DNA of 6,095 bases from Hyphomonas sp. (GCA_029287305.1 JARFRJ010000491.1:1-6095); one strand, 5' to 3'; counted from the first letter of the stretch, positions 1 to 6,095 are shown. Program-made: numbers and translations. Notes: generated from the letters alone by a model not told the origin.

Positions 1-546
1 TTTGGCGCGCTTTTCGCAAATGCGAATGAGACTGATTTGACCGCCTATAATGCGCTGAATTTTAGTAGGCTGGATGTGATTTATGCAGATAACTCCTTTA
101 TTGAAAGAGCATTCGAAGTGGCTGCAAATCTGGATATTGTCATTGAACGTTCTGGGCAAACAGATGCCAATCAAATTCGCAATCTTGTTAAAGCCAGCCT
201 AATCTCACTTAGAACGCCCGCACGGATCGCCTGTATTGCTGGTGTGCAATTATCTATCCCAGAGGGCATTGAGGAAAATTTGACGAATGCTGTGCCAAAT
301 TTGGCCCCTTCACTTATCCGTGTGTTGGAGTTTGATTCTGTTATTGCCTATGAATTAATGTATGCGCTGGTCAAGCTGGTCGACAGTTCAGCTGAAGCGC
401 CAGTTACCCTGGCGATTAAGTTAGAGGCCGATCCAGCCCTAACGATAGCTGATTTCTTAACCAGTGACGCAATAGAGCCAAGTCGTTTAGAGTTGAATAT
501 TTCACCAGAGGCGCCAAATCGACTTTTCGGGGGATGTCCTCGCTAA
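1..546 (+). CDS. Unrecognised protein, 3' part only, probable C-terminal frameshift
   Basis: The reading frame is open from the first base (FGALFANANETD...), so the gene begins upstream. A TTG at 37 is an internal leucine codon, not a credible start. The 181 visible residues are rich in Leu, Ala, Ile and Asn and look mostly helical, with no signal peptide, membrane segment, cysteine cluster or catalytic motif that I recognise. No family could be assigned. The frame ends at 544-546 after the abrupt tail FGGCPR. That tail follows a run of five Gs (529-533). If one base is skipped there, the reading continues as GDVLAKVLSVLPEILAFLKSS to a stop at 593-595, which suits the preceding helical sequence much better. 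I therefore infer either a real one-base frameshift or an assembly error. The coding potential is good; the function is unknown. Confidence 0.7.
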   Translation, partial: FGALFANANETDLTAYNALNFSRLDVIYADNSFIERAFEVAANLDIVIERSGQTDANQIRNLVKASLISLRTPARIACIAGVQLSIPEGIEENLTNAVPNLAPSLIRVLEFDSVIAYELMYALVKLVDSSAEAPVTLAIKLEADPALTIADFLTSDAIEPSRLELNISPEAPNRLFGGCPR

Positions 547-595
547 GGTCTTAAGCGTACTGCCCGAGATTCTGGCCTTTTTAAAAAGTTCATAA
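533..595 (+). other. Out-of-frame C-terminal continuation of the first gene
   Basis: This stretch reads DVLAKVLSVLPEILAFLKSS followed by TAA, in the frame one base ahead of the upstream gene. The hydrophobic spacing (Val, Leu, Leu, Val, Leu, Ile, Leu, Phe, Leu) is that of an amphipathic helix, and it has no start codon or ribosome-binding site of its own. Its stop codon touches the foot of the hairpin at 594-623, as expected if this is the original gene end. It is best read as the true C-terminus displaced by an extra G in the 529-533 run. Confidence 0.5.
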
Positions 596-623
596 AAGGG
601 TTATAGTCTTCAAAGACCCTTTT
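594..623 (+). terminator. Hairpin after the first gene, possible weak terminator
   Basis: An exact 8-base inverted repeat, AAAAGGGT (594-601) and ACCCTTTT (616-623), encloses a 14-base loop. The loop itself contains GTCT/AGAC (606-609 and 614-617), which gives an alternative fold. The T run lies within the stem and the following bases are ACAAAAAA, so there is no proper U tract. It could still act as a weak or factor-assisted terminator between the first gene and the phosphoesterase. Confidence 0.4.
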
Positions 624-646
624 ACAAAAAACCGCATAGAACACAT

Positions 647-1471
647 ATGAAAATTGCATATTTTGGAGATGTTGTCGGTCGACCTGGCCGCAATGCGATT
701 ATAGAGCACCTTCCTCGACTTAAAGCCGATCTCAATCTTGATTTTGTTGTTGTGAATGCTGAGAATGCTGCGGGGGGTTTTGGGCTTACAGAAACGATTG
801 CCAATGAGTTTTTTGCCGCCGGTGCAGACTGCCTCACGCTCGGTGACCATGCCTGGGATCAACGCGAAGCCCTGACCTATATTGAACGTGAAGATCGCTT
901 GCTTCGCCCCTTGAATTATCCTGGTGGAAAAGAAGTGCCGGGCAGGGGCAGTCATATGTTTACACTTCCCAATGGCGCACGCGTGGGTGTTATTCTGGTG
1001 CAGGGTACGGTGTTTATGCGCCAAATTCTCGATAATCCGTTTCAGGCGATTGAAAGTGCCCTTGAAAGCATGCCTCTGGGGACGCTGATTGATGCACTTA
1101 TCGTTGATATGCATTGCGAGGCGACAAGTGAGAAAATGGCCATGGGGCATTATTGTGATGGCCGGGCCAGCCTGGTCGTTGGCAGTCATACACATGTCCC
1201 GACAGCAGACTGGCAGATATTGCCCGGCGGGACAGCGTATCTAACCGATGCGGGCATGTGCGGGGATTATGACAGTGTCATCGGCATGTGTAAGGAAAAC
1301 TCGGTCCAGAGATTTGCAACACAATTGCCCGGCGCGCGCTATCAGCCCGCCTTGGGAGAGGGCACTTTGTGCGGGGTCTATATTGAGACTGAAACGGGCA
1401 CGGGCCTTGCCCGTCATATTGCCCCGATACGGGTCGGTGGCCGCCTCATGGAAACCTGTCCAGAGCGCTAG
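647..1471 (+). CDS. TIGR00282/YmdB-type metallophosphoesterase
   Basis: This is a 274-residue member of the TIGR00282 family, related to Bacillus subtilis YmdB and Deinococcus DR1281. They are cytosolic dinuclear-metal phosphoesterases, and the Bacillus protein hydrolyses cyclic nucleotides in vitro. The visible metal-site motifs are GDVVGRPGR with Asp8, NAENAAGG with Glu39 and Asn40, GDHAWD at 66-71, the region MHCEATSEKMAMGHY with His156 and His168, and GSHTHVPTAD with His181 and His183. The position equivalent to the metal-ligand Asn67 of YmdB is Asp67 here. Length is normal for the family. ATG 647 puts the conserved MKIAYFGD at the N-terminus and no upstream in-frame start fits, although no clear Shine-Dalgarno precedes it. 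It lies 98 bases before yebC, a pairing I recall in other alphaproteobacteria. The physiological substrate is unknown, and an exact gene symbol is not justified. Confidence 0.93.
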   Translation: MKIAYFGDVVGRPGRNAIIEHLPRLKADLNLDFVVVNAENAAGGFGLTETIANEFFAAGADCLTLGDHAWDQREALTYIEREDRLLRPLNYPGGKEVPGRGSHMFTLPNGARVGVILVQGTVFMRQILDNPFQAIESALESMPLGTLIDALIVDMHCEATSEKMAMGHYCDGRASLVVGSHTHVPTADWQILPGGTAYLTDAGMCGDYDSVIGMCKENSVQRFATQLPGARYQPALGEGTLCGVYIETETGTGLARHIAPIRVGGRLMETCPER

Positions 1472-1511
1472 GCCTCCCCTCTTTCTGCTCTCAAAGGCTT
1501 GAACAGGTCTG

Positions 1512-1517
1512 TATAAT
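1512..1517 (+). promoter_or_regulatory. Possible -10 element upstream of yebC
   Basis: The hexamer TATAAT matches the sigma-70 -10 consensus exactly and sits 52 bases before the yebC start. No good -35 box lies at the usual spacing; TTGAAC at 1499-1504 is only 7 bases away. There is no TGn extension. It may give yebC its own promoter, but a chance match is possible. Confidence 0.25.
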
Positions 1518-1569
1518 GGCCTTATGAAGGGCAGGATATATCAAGTTTCAACAAGCATCAGGGGCAAGT

Positions 1570-2337
1570 ATGGCCGGACATAGTAAATGGGCAAATATTC
1601 AACATCGTAAAGGCGCGCAGGATAAAAAACGGTCTGCTCTGTTTTCGCGGCTTTCCAAAGAGATCACAATCGCGTCAAAAATGGGCGGACCTGACCCGGA
1701 TGGGAACCCACGTCTGCGTCTGTCTATCCAAAACGCCAAAGGCCAATCCATGCCAAAGGATAATATCCAAAGGGCGATTGATAAAGGCCAGGGCGGCGGC
1801 GGGGCGGACTATGAAGAAGTGCGCTATGAAGGGTTCGGACCCGGTGGTGTCGGTGTTATTGTTGAAGCCTCGACAGACAATCGTAATCGGGCGGCCTCTG
1901 AAATTCGCACCGCATTTTCAAAAAATGGGGGTAATTTGGGGGAAACGGGGTCTGTTTCCTTTGGTTTTGATCAGGTTGGTGAAATTATCTATCCTGTTGA
2001 GGCGGGTACGGCGGATATGATCATGGAGGCGGCTATTGAAGCGGGCGCAGAGGATGCGCTCAGTGATGAGGACGGCCATTATATCTACACAGACAGAGAA
2101 GATTTACAGAGCGTATCCGATGCGCTGGCAGAACATTTTGGTGAGACCGTTGAACCCAAATCCACCAAGCTGATCTGGCGTCCGCAAAATACAATTCCGA
2201 TTGAGGGGGACAGTGCCAGTAAGCTCATGAAAATGCTGGATGTTTTGGACGATTTGGATGATGTACAAAATGTTTATGATAATTCAGAGTTGACAGATGC
2301 CGAAGCACAACGTTTAGTTGATGAATCAACATCGTAA
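1570..2337 (+). CDS. yebC: YebC/PmpR (TACO1) family translation factor
   Basis: This 255-residue protein belongs to the YebC/TACO1 (DUF28) family. Older annotations call it a transcriptional regulator. More recent work on family members points to a ribosome-associated role in relieving stalls at proline-rich stretches, and mitochondrial TACO1 assists translation of COX1. The hallmarks are complete: [14 protein letters not shown] at the start, [25 protein letters not shown] at about 46-70, a Gly-rich linker, [31 protein letters not shown] at about 86-116, [14 protein letters not shown] at about 120-133, and [13 protein letters not shown] near the end. An AGGGG ribosome-binding site (1560-1564) lies 5 bases before the ATG. 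Alphaproteobacterial yebC is often followed by ruvC; here a DUF4345-like gene follows after 29 bases and is probably co-transcribed. Confidence 0.97.
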   Translation: MAGHSKWANIQHRKGAQDKKRSALFSRLSKEITIASKMGGPDPDGNPRLRLSIQNAKGQSMPKDNIQRAIDKGQGGGGADYEEVRYEGFGPGGVGVIVEASTDNRNRAASEIRTAFSKNGGNLGETGSVSFGFDQVGEIIYPVEAGTADMIMEAAIEAGAEDALSDEDGHYIYTDREDLQSVSDALAEHFGETVEPKSTKLIWRPQNTIPIEGDSASKLMKMLDVLDDLDDVQNVYDNSELTDAEAQRLVDESTS

Positions 2338-2366
2338 AACCTGTCAATGACGAGTGGAAATGATAC

Positions 2367-2786
2367 ATGGATGACAAACTGATCTACATATATAGATCCG
2401 TAACCGGATTAATATTGCTCTTTTTCGGCATTATGACATTGCTCTACCCCTATATCATGACACTTTATGGTATATCTGTGGAGACGGCTCAGACGCGCAT
2501 AGCCATAAGAGGCTTAATCGGCGGCGGAGAGATCACATTTGCCGCAATCGTGCTTTTTGGACCTCGCTTTGGTTTTGATAAACTGGTTTGTGTGCGTCTG
2601 ATTATGTTGCTTTTTTTGGGCATTGGCCTGACCCGCCTCCTTTCTGGATTGTGGGAAGGGTGGGACATTTTCTGGGGTCTGCCTTTAAGGGAATCGCTTT
2701 TGGAAATCTGCCTTGGCTTGCTTGGATTATACATCTTGCGAAGAGCAAGAGGCTATAGCAACAAGCTACAGCTAGAAGAGGTCTGA
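2367..2786 (+). CDS. Small four-helix membrane protein, DUF4345-like
   Basis: This is a 139-residue hydrophobic protein with four likely transmembrane segments at about 9-31, 47-65, 73-95 and 108-124, placing it in the inner membrane. The pattern LYGISVETAQTRIAIRGLIGGGEITFA, followed by a third helix ending GIGLTRLLSG and a last helix ESLLEICLGLLGLYIL, resembles DUF4345, a family of unknown function. The assignment is by eye. The C-terminus is a short charged tail (RRARGYSNKLQLEEV). ATG 2367 is preceded by GAGTGGA at 2352-2358, a partial Shine-Dalgarno. An ATG at 2360 is in another frame and stops at once. The gene lies 29 bases after yebC with no terminator between, so a shared transcript is likely; no functional link to YebC is known. 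Confidence 0.8.
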   Translation: MDDKLIYIYRSVTGLILLFFGIMTLLYPYIMTLYGISVETAQTRIAIRGLIGGGEITFAAIVLFGPRFGFDKLVCVRLIMLLFLGIGLTRLLSGLWEGWDIFWGLPLRESLLEICLGLLGLYILRRARGYSNKLQLEEV

Positions 2787-2813
2787 TCTTCTCGCATTCC
2801 TTTATATGTCTAT

Positions 2814-2851
2814 CTGCCGGGCACTGTTTTATGGCAGGCAGTCCTCGGCAG
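2814..2851 (+). other. 38-nt hairpin downstream of the DUF4345-like gene
   Basis: The arms 2814-2829 and 2836-2851 pair over 16 positions: 12 Watson-Crick pairs, three G-U wobbles and one C-C mismatch (2822 with 2843), around a six-base loop. The wobbles would become C-A mismatches in a - strand transcript, so the fold favours + strand RNA. No U tract follows, so it is not a standard intrinsic terminator. It could be an mRNA 3' end stabiliser, a factor-dependent termination or pause structure, or one copy of a dispersed palindromic repeat. Confidence 0.55.
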
Positions 2852-2880
2852 GGCACTTGGCCGGGCCGTCCGGGAAATTA

Positions 2881-2907
2881 AGGCAGACGGCAAAAAAGCC
2901 TGTGCCT
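2881..2907 (+). other. Second hairpin in the same spacer
   Basis: AGGCA (2881-2885) pairs with TGCCT (2903-2907), with GGC/GCC (2889-2891 and 2898-2900) nested inside and a loop of six As. An internal bulge separates the two stems, so it is weaker than the hairpin 30 bases upstream. No T run follows. The two stem-loops and the short CCGG pair between them (2861-2873) make the 2814-2907 stretch unusually structured. Confidence 0.3.
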
Positions 2908-2942
2908 ATACGCGCTGAATCTGTCATATTCCAGACGAATTT

Positions 2943-2987
2943 GATAGGGATCGCTTCATGACATTAAAGGCAGGGATAGGGATATGA
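2943..2987 (+). promoter_or_regulatory. Leader of the DUF3604 gene with repeated GATAGGGAT and a nine-codon ORF
   Basis: GATAGGGAT occurs twice, at 2943-2951 and 2975-2983, 32 bases apart. Each occurrence is associated with an AGGGA element placed 7 bases before an ATG (2958 and 2984). The first ATG opens a nine-codon frame, MTLKAGIGI, whose TGA (2985-2987) overlaps the DUF3604 start as ATGA. This arrangement would allow translational coupling, or the first ATG may be incidental. A weak TTGATA (2941-2946) has no good -10 partner, so no promoter is claimed. Confidence 0.35.
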
Positions 2988-5047
2988 AATGGCTTTGGCG
3001 CATCGGCGCTGCTCTCGCTTTTATGGGCGCGGCTTTTTTGATTGCCTCTTACACGACGCGGCATACAATGACGTATCAGTTGCCCATTCAGCCGCCACAA
3101 CATGCTAAATCTCAGCCAGAGATATATGGGTTTGGCTATCGCCCCGCGCTTGTCTATAGCGAGGACCGCAAATCTTGCCGAGACCGTAACCCTCTGAAAA
3201 ACGCCTATTATGGCGATTTACACGTCCATACCGCGCTGTCAGCGGATGCCTATCCCGATGGTACGCGGATTTTTCCAAAAGAAGCCTATGCCTTTGCCAA
3301 AGGCGCGCCGATTGACCTGCCGCCGCGCTATGGCGTGATAGGCGAGCCGGTTCAACTCCGCCGCCCGCTTGATTTTGCTGCCATTACGGAACATATCGAG
3401 TCGGTCGGTGAGGGTTATATCTGCCGCACAAAAGGCGCTTTTTCCGGCTATGACAGTCCAGAATGTGACACTTTTCGCAAAGGCGAGGAAGCTGGCCTCA
3501 GAATTTTTACCACCGTTCATGCCTTTATGAACCCTAGGCGTAAAGCGCGTGTCTGCGGGCCGGATAATACGGACTGTACAGAGGCGACGAAAATTGTCTG
3601 GCAAGGGTTAATTGATGAGGCCGAAGCGGCCTATGATCGAACAGAGACATGCGCTTTTAGCAGTTTTGTTGGCTATGAATATACGCGCAGCCCCAGCGGT
3701 ATGCATATGCACAGGAATACTATTTTTCGAAATACAGATGTTCCAGACAGGCCCGGAAATTATATAGATGATCCAACCTTGCCCGATTTGCTGACCAAGC
3801 TGGAACGTGACTGCCGGGCCGGGATTGAGGCCTGTGATGCCATCTCGATTCCACATAATTCCAATCTATCAGGGGGGAATGCGTTTAACGTCTACTCCCT
3901 CAACGGTCTCTCAGAGGCCGATCAGCAGGCGCATCGTCAACAAAGGGCAAGCTATGATCGCTTGGCCGAATTGACCCAGCATAAAGGTCATTCGGAATGC
4001 GTGAATGGCCTGACGGATATTTTAAGTGATGCCGATGAATATTGCGATATGGAAGCGATCCGTAGACCGGGCGGGCGTGTACGCGCCTTTGAAACGACGA
4101 CCTGGATACCGCGCCTGTTTCGTAAGACTTTGGAAGAATGTACTAAGGCGGATATCGACCCGAAAGATAATCTCTATAAGGGGCCATGTATTGGCGCGCA
4201 TGATTTTCTGCGCGGGGCATGGCTCGCGGGTTTGAAAGATGCCGTCGACTATGGGATTAATCCCTTCCAGATGGGTGTGATTGGCAGCACGGATACACAT
4301 ATGGGGCTTGCCGGGCACACGCATGAAGGGGATTATCGGGGCCATGTCGCCCATGAAACGACTTTATCTGAGCGGTTAGGTGAGCCGGGGCTGGGCCGCC
4401 ATAATCGGATTGAGGCCAATCCTGGCGGTCTGGCAGGGGTTTGGGCGGTGGAAAATTCACGTGATGCGCTGTTTCAGTCGATGAAGCGACGCGAAGCCTT
4501 TGCGACCTCTGGCACGCGTATTGCGCCGCGTTTTTTCGCCGGTGTGTATGAAGATGATTTGTGTGAGGCCTCCGATTGGCTCAAAACAGCTTATGCACAA
4601 GGCGTACCGATGGGCGCCGATTTCCCGACTGAGGTGATCGCTTCACAAGCGGATATCAGCTTGCTTGTGCAAGCGTCGAAAGACCCCGCCCCAGACGCCC
4701 AAGGTTTAAAAGAAATTCAGATTATCAAAGGTTGGGTGGATGCAAAGGGCCAAAAACGCTCAAGCATACTAAGCGTTAGCCATGCTGATACGTCAGAAGG
4801 GGCCACTGATTTATGTGCGCAATATCGTGACCCGGATTATAATCCGGCTCTCCCAACCTATTATTATATGCGTGTGATTGAGACGCCTAAATTGCGCTGG
4901 AATGTGGCGCAATGTCAGGCGCTTGCCCCCGATCAACGCCCGGATCAATGTGCCTTGCAGAAAGAGGACTATGTCGTGGATATGGCCTGGAGCTCTCCCA
5001 TCTGGTTTATGCCGGCGCGCGGTGCCGCGCTCCTTTCTATACCGTAA
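2984..5047 (+). CDS. DUF3604 family protein, exported or membrane-anchored, PHP-like metal site
   Basis: This 687-residue protein fits the DUF3604 family, whose members are hydrolase-like, of unknown function and related in motif style to PHP/amidohydrolase metal enzymes. MKWLWR followed by a hydrophobic stretch at about 7-23 is a signal anchor or signal peptide, without a lipobox. Candidate metal-binding motifs are YGDLHVHTALSADA (Asp78, His80, His82), AITEHIE (Glu136, His137), GYEYTR (Glu232), IPHNSNLSGG (His291, Asn292) and GSTDTHMGLAGHTHEGDYRGH (Asp437, His439, His445). The sixteen cysteines (among them 65, 147, 161, 191, 198, 223, 277, 284, 339, 354, 386 and 402) suggest disulfides and folding in the periplasm. 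AGGGA at 2972-2976 supports ATG 2984. The gene stands alone after a 197-base spacer; a 22-codon ORF follows 10 bases later. The family call is firm by eye; the substrate cannot be inferred. Confidence 0.88.
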   Translation: MKWLWRIGAALAFMGAAFLIASYTTRHTMTYQLPIQPPQHAKSQPEIYGFGYRPALVYSEDRKSCRDRNPLKNAYYGDLHVHTALSADAYPDGTRIFPKEAYAFAKGAPIDLPPRYGVIGEPVQLRRPLDFAAITEHIESVGEGYICRTKGAFSGYDSPECDTFRKGEEAGLRIFTTVHAFMNPRRKARVCGPDNTDCTEATKIVWQGLIDEAEAAYDRTETCAFSSFVGYEYTRSPSGMHMHRNTIFRNTDVPDRPGNYIDDPTLPDLLTKLERDCRAGIEACDAISIPHNSNLSGGNAFNVYSLNGLSEADQQAHRQQRASYDRLAELTQHKGHSECVNGLTDILSDADEYCDMEAIRRPGGRVRAFETTTWIPRLFRKTLEECTKADIDPKDNLYKGPCIGAHDFLRGAWLAGLKDAVDYGINPFQMGVIGSTDTHMGLAGHTHEGDYRGHVAHETTLSERLGEPGLGRHNRIEANPGGLAGVWAVENSRDALFQSMKRREAFATSGTRIAPRFFAGVYEDDLCEASDWLKTAYAQGVPMGADFPTEVIASQADISLLVQASKDPAPDAQGLKEIQIIKGWVDAKGQKRSSILSVSHADTSEGATDLCAQYRDPDYNPALPTYYYMRVIETPKLRWNVAQCQALAPDQRPDQCALQKEDYVVDMAWSSPIWFMPARGAALLSIP

Positions 5048-5057
5048 GGATAGGGCC

Positions 5058-5126
5058 ATGATCCTGTCACATTTAACCCTTAGGTTTGGTGCAGCCATTA
5101 TCGGACGAGCGGGCTTATCAGCGTAA
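5058..5126 (+). CDS. Candidate 22-residue small protein or leader peptide
   Basis: The frame encodes MILSHLTLRFGAAIIGRAGLSA. It begins 10 bases after the DUF3604 stop. AAGGA (5046-5050) sits 7 bases before the ATG, and the region GGATAGGGCCATG closely copies GGATAGGGATATG in front of the DUF3604 gene, with identical spacing. The peptide is basic and hydrophobic and could form an amphipathic helix, but is too short for a confident membrane segment. It may be a coupled small protein or a leader for the downstream TPR gene. A chance ORF remains possible because only 22 codons are available. No known family is recognised. Confidence 0.35.
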   Translation: MILSHLTLRFGAAIIGRAGLSA

Positions 5127-5131
5127 GTCTA

Positions 5132-5160
5132 TTTCAATTTAAGCCTGTTTCGGGTAAAAT
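5132..5160 (+). promoter_or_regulatory. Possible sigma-70-type promoter for the TPR gene
   Basis: TAAAAT (5155-5160) matches five of six -10 consensus bases and lies 17 bases after TTTCAA (5132-5137), which matches only three of six -35 bases. Transcription would start near 5167, leaving a leader of roughly 27 bases. The region is locally AT-rich. The octamer TAAGCCTG occurs at 5140-5147 inside the spacer and again at 5175-5182, and could be an operator-like repeat. Confidence 0.3.
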
Positions 5161-5193
5161 AAAATTCTGAAGAGTAAGCCTGAGGTTAAAAAG

Positions 5194-6078
5194 ATGCGCG
5201 CACCTTTATTCATGACATTACTGCTTTTAAGTGGGCCGGGTATTGCGCTTGCGCAGGAAGGCGCGTCAAATATGACCCCGAGGGTCGACATGGCCGAAAC
5301 AAGCGCCGCTCCTCAAACGACCCAAACAGCCAGCATTACGCCCGCAATACCTGTAGTAGAATCTAAATTGGCTCATCAAGATATCCAAAGCGCCTATAAA
5401 AAGGGTGATTATGAAGCGGTTATCAAGATAGCTGAGGCCTCAAATACAGCCTATGATTTAGCTTTTGCGTCACATGCCGTGATCTCCCAAATTATAAGCT
5501 ATGAATACAAATCTCCAACAGAGGCGAGTATTGCACGTGCGCAAGCTCTAGCTGAGGCCGCCCTGGCAATTGACCCGGATCAACCCTTGGCTCGGCTACA
5601 TTTGGCAACCGTCATGTCACTTAAAGCGCGGCCTATGAGTGTCAGGCAAGCTAATGCCTCTGGCTATGGACTGGGCGCACGAGATTTAACAAGAGCGATA
5701 TTGGCGGATGATCCAAAAGCCTATTTTGCTCATAGCTTACTGGCCGTCTGGCATGTAGAGACGCGCCGCCGTGCTGGGGGCATCGCGGCTTCTGTCGTCG
5801 GTGCGGGCATCGATAAGGGACGAGAATCCTATCAGCAAGCTTTGAAATATGGGGCTACAGATACCAGTCTGATCGCTTGGCAATGGGCCCGCGCTCTTTC
5901 TGCGTACAATCCGAAAAAGTATCGTAAGGAAATTCTGGAAACGCTTGAGCTAAGCCTAAATACACCGCCCAAGGATGCGTTTAGCGAGGTGATTCAAACA
6001 CGCAGTCTAAAACTGAAGACTTATATTGATAAGACAGATTATGATAGCGGTCAGGATTATGCCATTATGATGCTGTAA
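5194..6078 (+). CDS. Secreted TPR-type helical-repeat protein
   Basis: This 294-residue protein starts with a clear Sec signal peptide: a hydrophobic core at about 5-19 and the cleavage motif ALA-QEG after residue 20. A low-complexity Thr/Ala/Pro/Ser-rich linker runs to about residue 55. The rest is helical and TPR-like: AYKKGDYEAVIKIAEAS at about 67-83, ARAQALAEAALAIDPDQPLARLHLATV at about 114-140, a segment with ILADDPKAYFAHSLLAVWHVE at about 169-189, and ESYQQALKYGATDTSLIAWQWARALSA at about 211-237. The Gly-rich RRRAGGIAASVVGAG at 191-205 interrupts the repeats. It is probably a soluble periplasmic protein that binds other proteins; no catalytic motif was seen and there are no cysteines. 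TGAGG (5181-5185) lies 8 bases before ATG 5194. Its partner is unknown, and the neighbouring DUF3604 protein is only a positional candidate. Confidence 0.82.
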   Translation: MRAPLFMTLLLLSGPGIALAQEGASNMTPRVDMAETSAAPQTTQTASITPAIPVVESKLAHQDIQSAYKKGDYEAVIKIAEASNTAYDLAFASHAVISQIISYEYKSPTEASIARAQALAEAALAIDPDQPLARLHLATVMSLKARPMSVRQANASGYGLGARDLTRAILADDPKAYFAHSLLAVWHVETRRRAGGIAASVVGAGIDKGRESYQQALKYGATDTSLIAWQWARALSAYNPKKYRKEILETLELSLNTPPKDAFSEVIQTRSLKLKTYIDKTDYDSGQDYAIMML

Positions 6079-6095
6079 GAGGTTCAGGGCTGGTA

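Noticed and set aside
37..39. TTG as the start codon of the first gene
   Set aside because: The frame is open to the window edge with coding-like sequence before it, and no ribosome-binding site precedes the TTG.
577..588. Palindrome CTTTTTAAAAAG
   Set aside because: It falls within the inferred frameshifted coding end and consists almost only of A and T. There is no reason to treat it as a regulatory site.
590..1195. A 201-codon open frame on the - strand
   Set aside because: It lies almost entirely opposite the phosphoesterase gene, whose + strand product matches its family across its full length. The - strand product resembles nothing known and has typical shadow composition.
1499..1517. 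TTGAAC and TATAAT as a complete promoter
   Set aside because: The two boxes are only 7 bases apart, too close for sigma-70 recognition, so only the -10 hexamer is retained as a weak candidate.
1700..2020. A 106-codon + strand frame inside yebC
   Set aside because: It overlaps yebC in another frame, where the yebC product has full-length family motifs. No family pattern is visible in the alternative product.
2602..2856. A - strand frame covering the end of the DUF4345-like gene and part of the spacer
   Set aside because: It is mostly antisense to a coherent membrane protein and passes through the hairpin region. The product has no recognisable domain and no convincing ribosome-binding site.
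3239..4460. Several - strand frames of 67-121 codons opposite the DUF3604 gene
   Set aside because: The + strand frame is continuous with conserved motifs along its length. These frames are antisense shadows.

Overview
The window looks like chromosomal DNA from a moderate-GC alphaproteobacterium, probably a marine or aquatic one. This is inferred from the close fit of the YmdB-type phosphoesterase and YebC to alphaproteobacterial versions, from their adjacency, and from the DUF3604 and TPR proteins. It rests on remembered family patterns, not on a search. All convincing genes are on the + strand. No tRNA, rRNA, CRISPR array, transposase or integrase was seen.

Region 1 (1-646) holds the 3' part of an unrecognised gene that enters from upstream. 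Its frame stops at 546, but skipping one base in a run of five Gs (529-533) opens a plausible 20-residue C-terminus ending at 595, exactly at the foot of a hairpin (594-623). A frameshift or an assembly indel is likely. Region 2 (647-2786) is a housekeeping-like cluster: a TIGR00282/YmdB-type metallophosphoesterase, the ribosome-associated YebC translation factor, and a small four-helix membrane protein of DUF4345 type.

Region 3 (2787-2983) is a 197-base non-coding stretch with a strong 38-nt hairpin whose wobble pairs favour the + strand RNA, a second weaker hairpin, and a leader with a repeated GATAGGGAT and a nine-codon ORF overlapping the next start as ATGA. Region 4 (2984-5047) encodes a 687-residue exported or membrane-anchored DUF3604 protein with PHP-like metal-binding motifs and 16 cysteines. 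Ten bases later a 22-codon small ORF begins behind a ribosome-binding region nearly identical to that of the DUF3604 gene.

Region 5 (5048-6095) has a short spacer with a possible promoter, then a secreted TPR-type helical-repeat protein of 294 residues. The DUF3604 and TPR proteins are both predicted to act outside the cytoplasm, but nothing shows that they work together. No clear new defence or mobile system is present. The points most worth checking are the frameshift in the first gene, the small ORF at 5058 and the structured spacer at 2814-2907.
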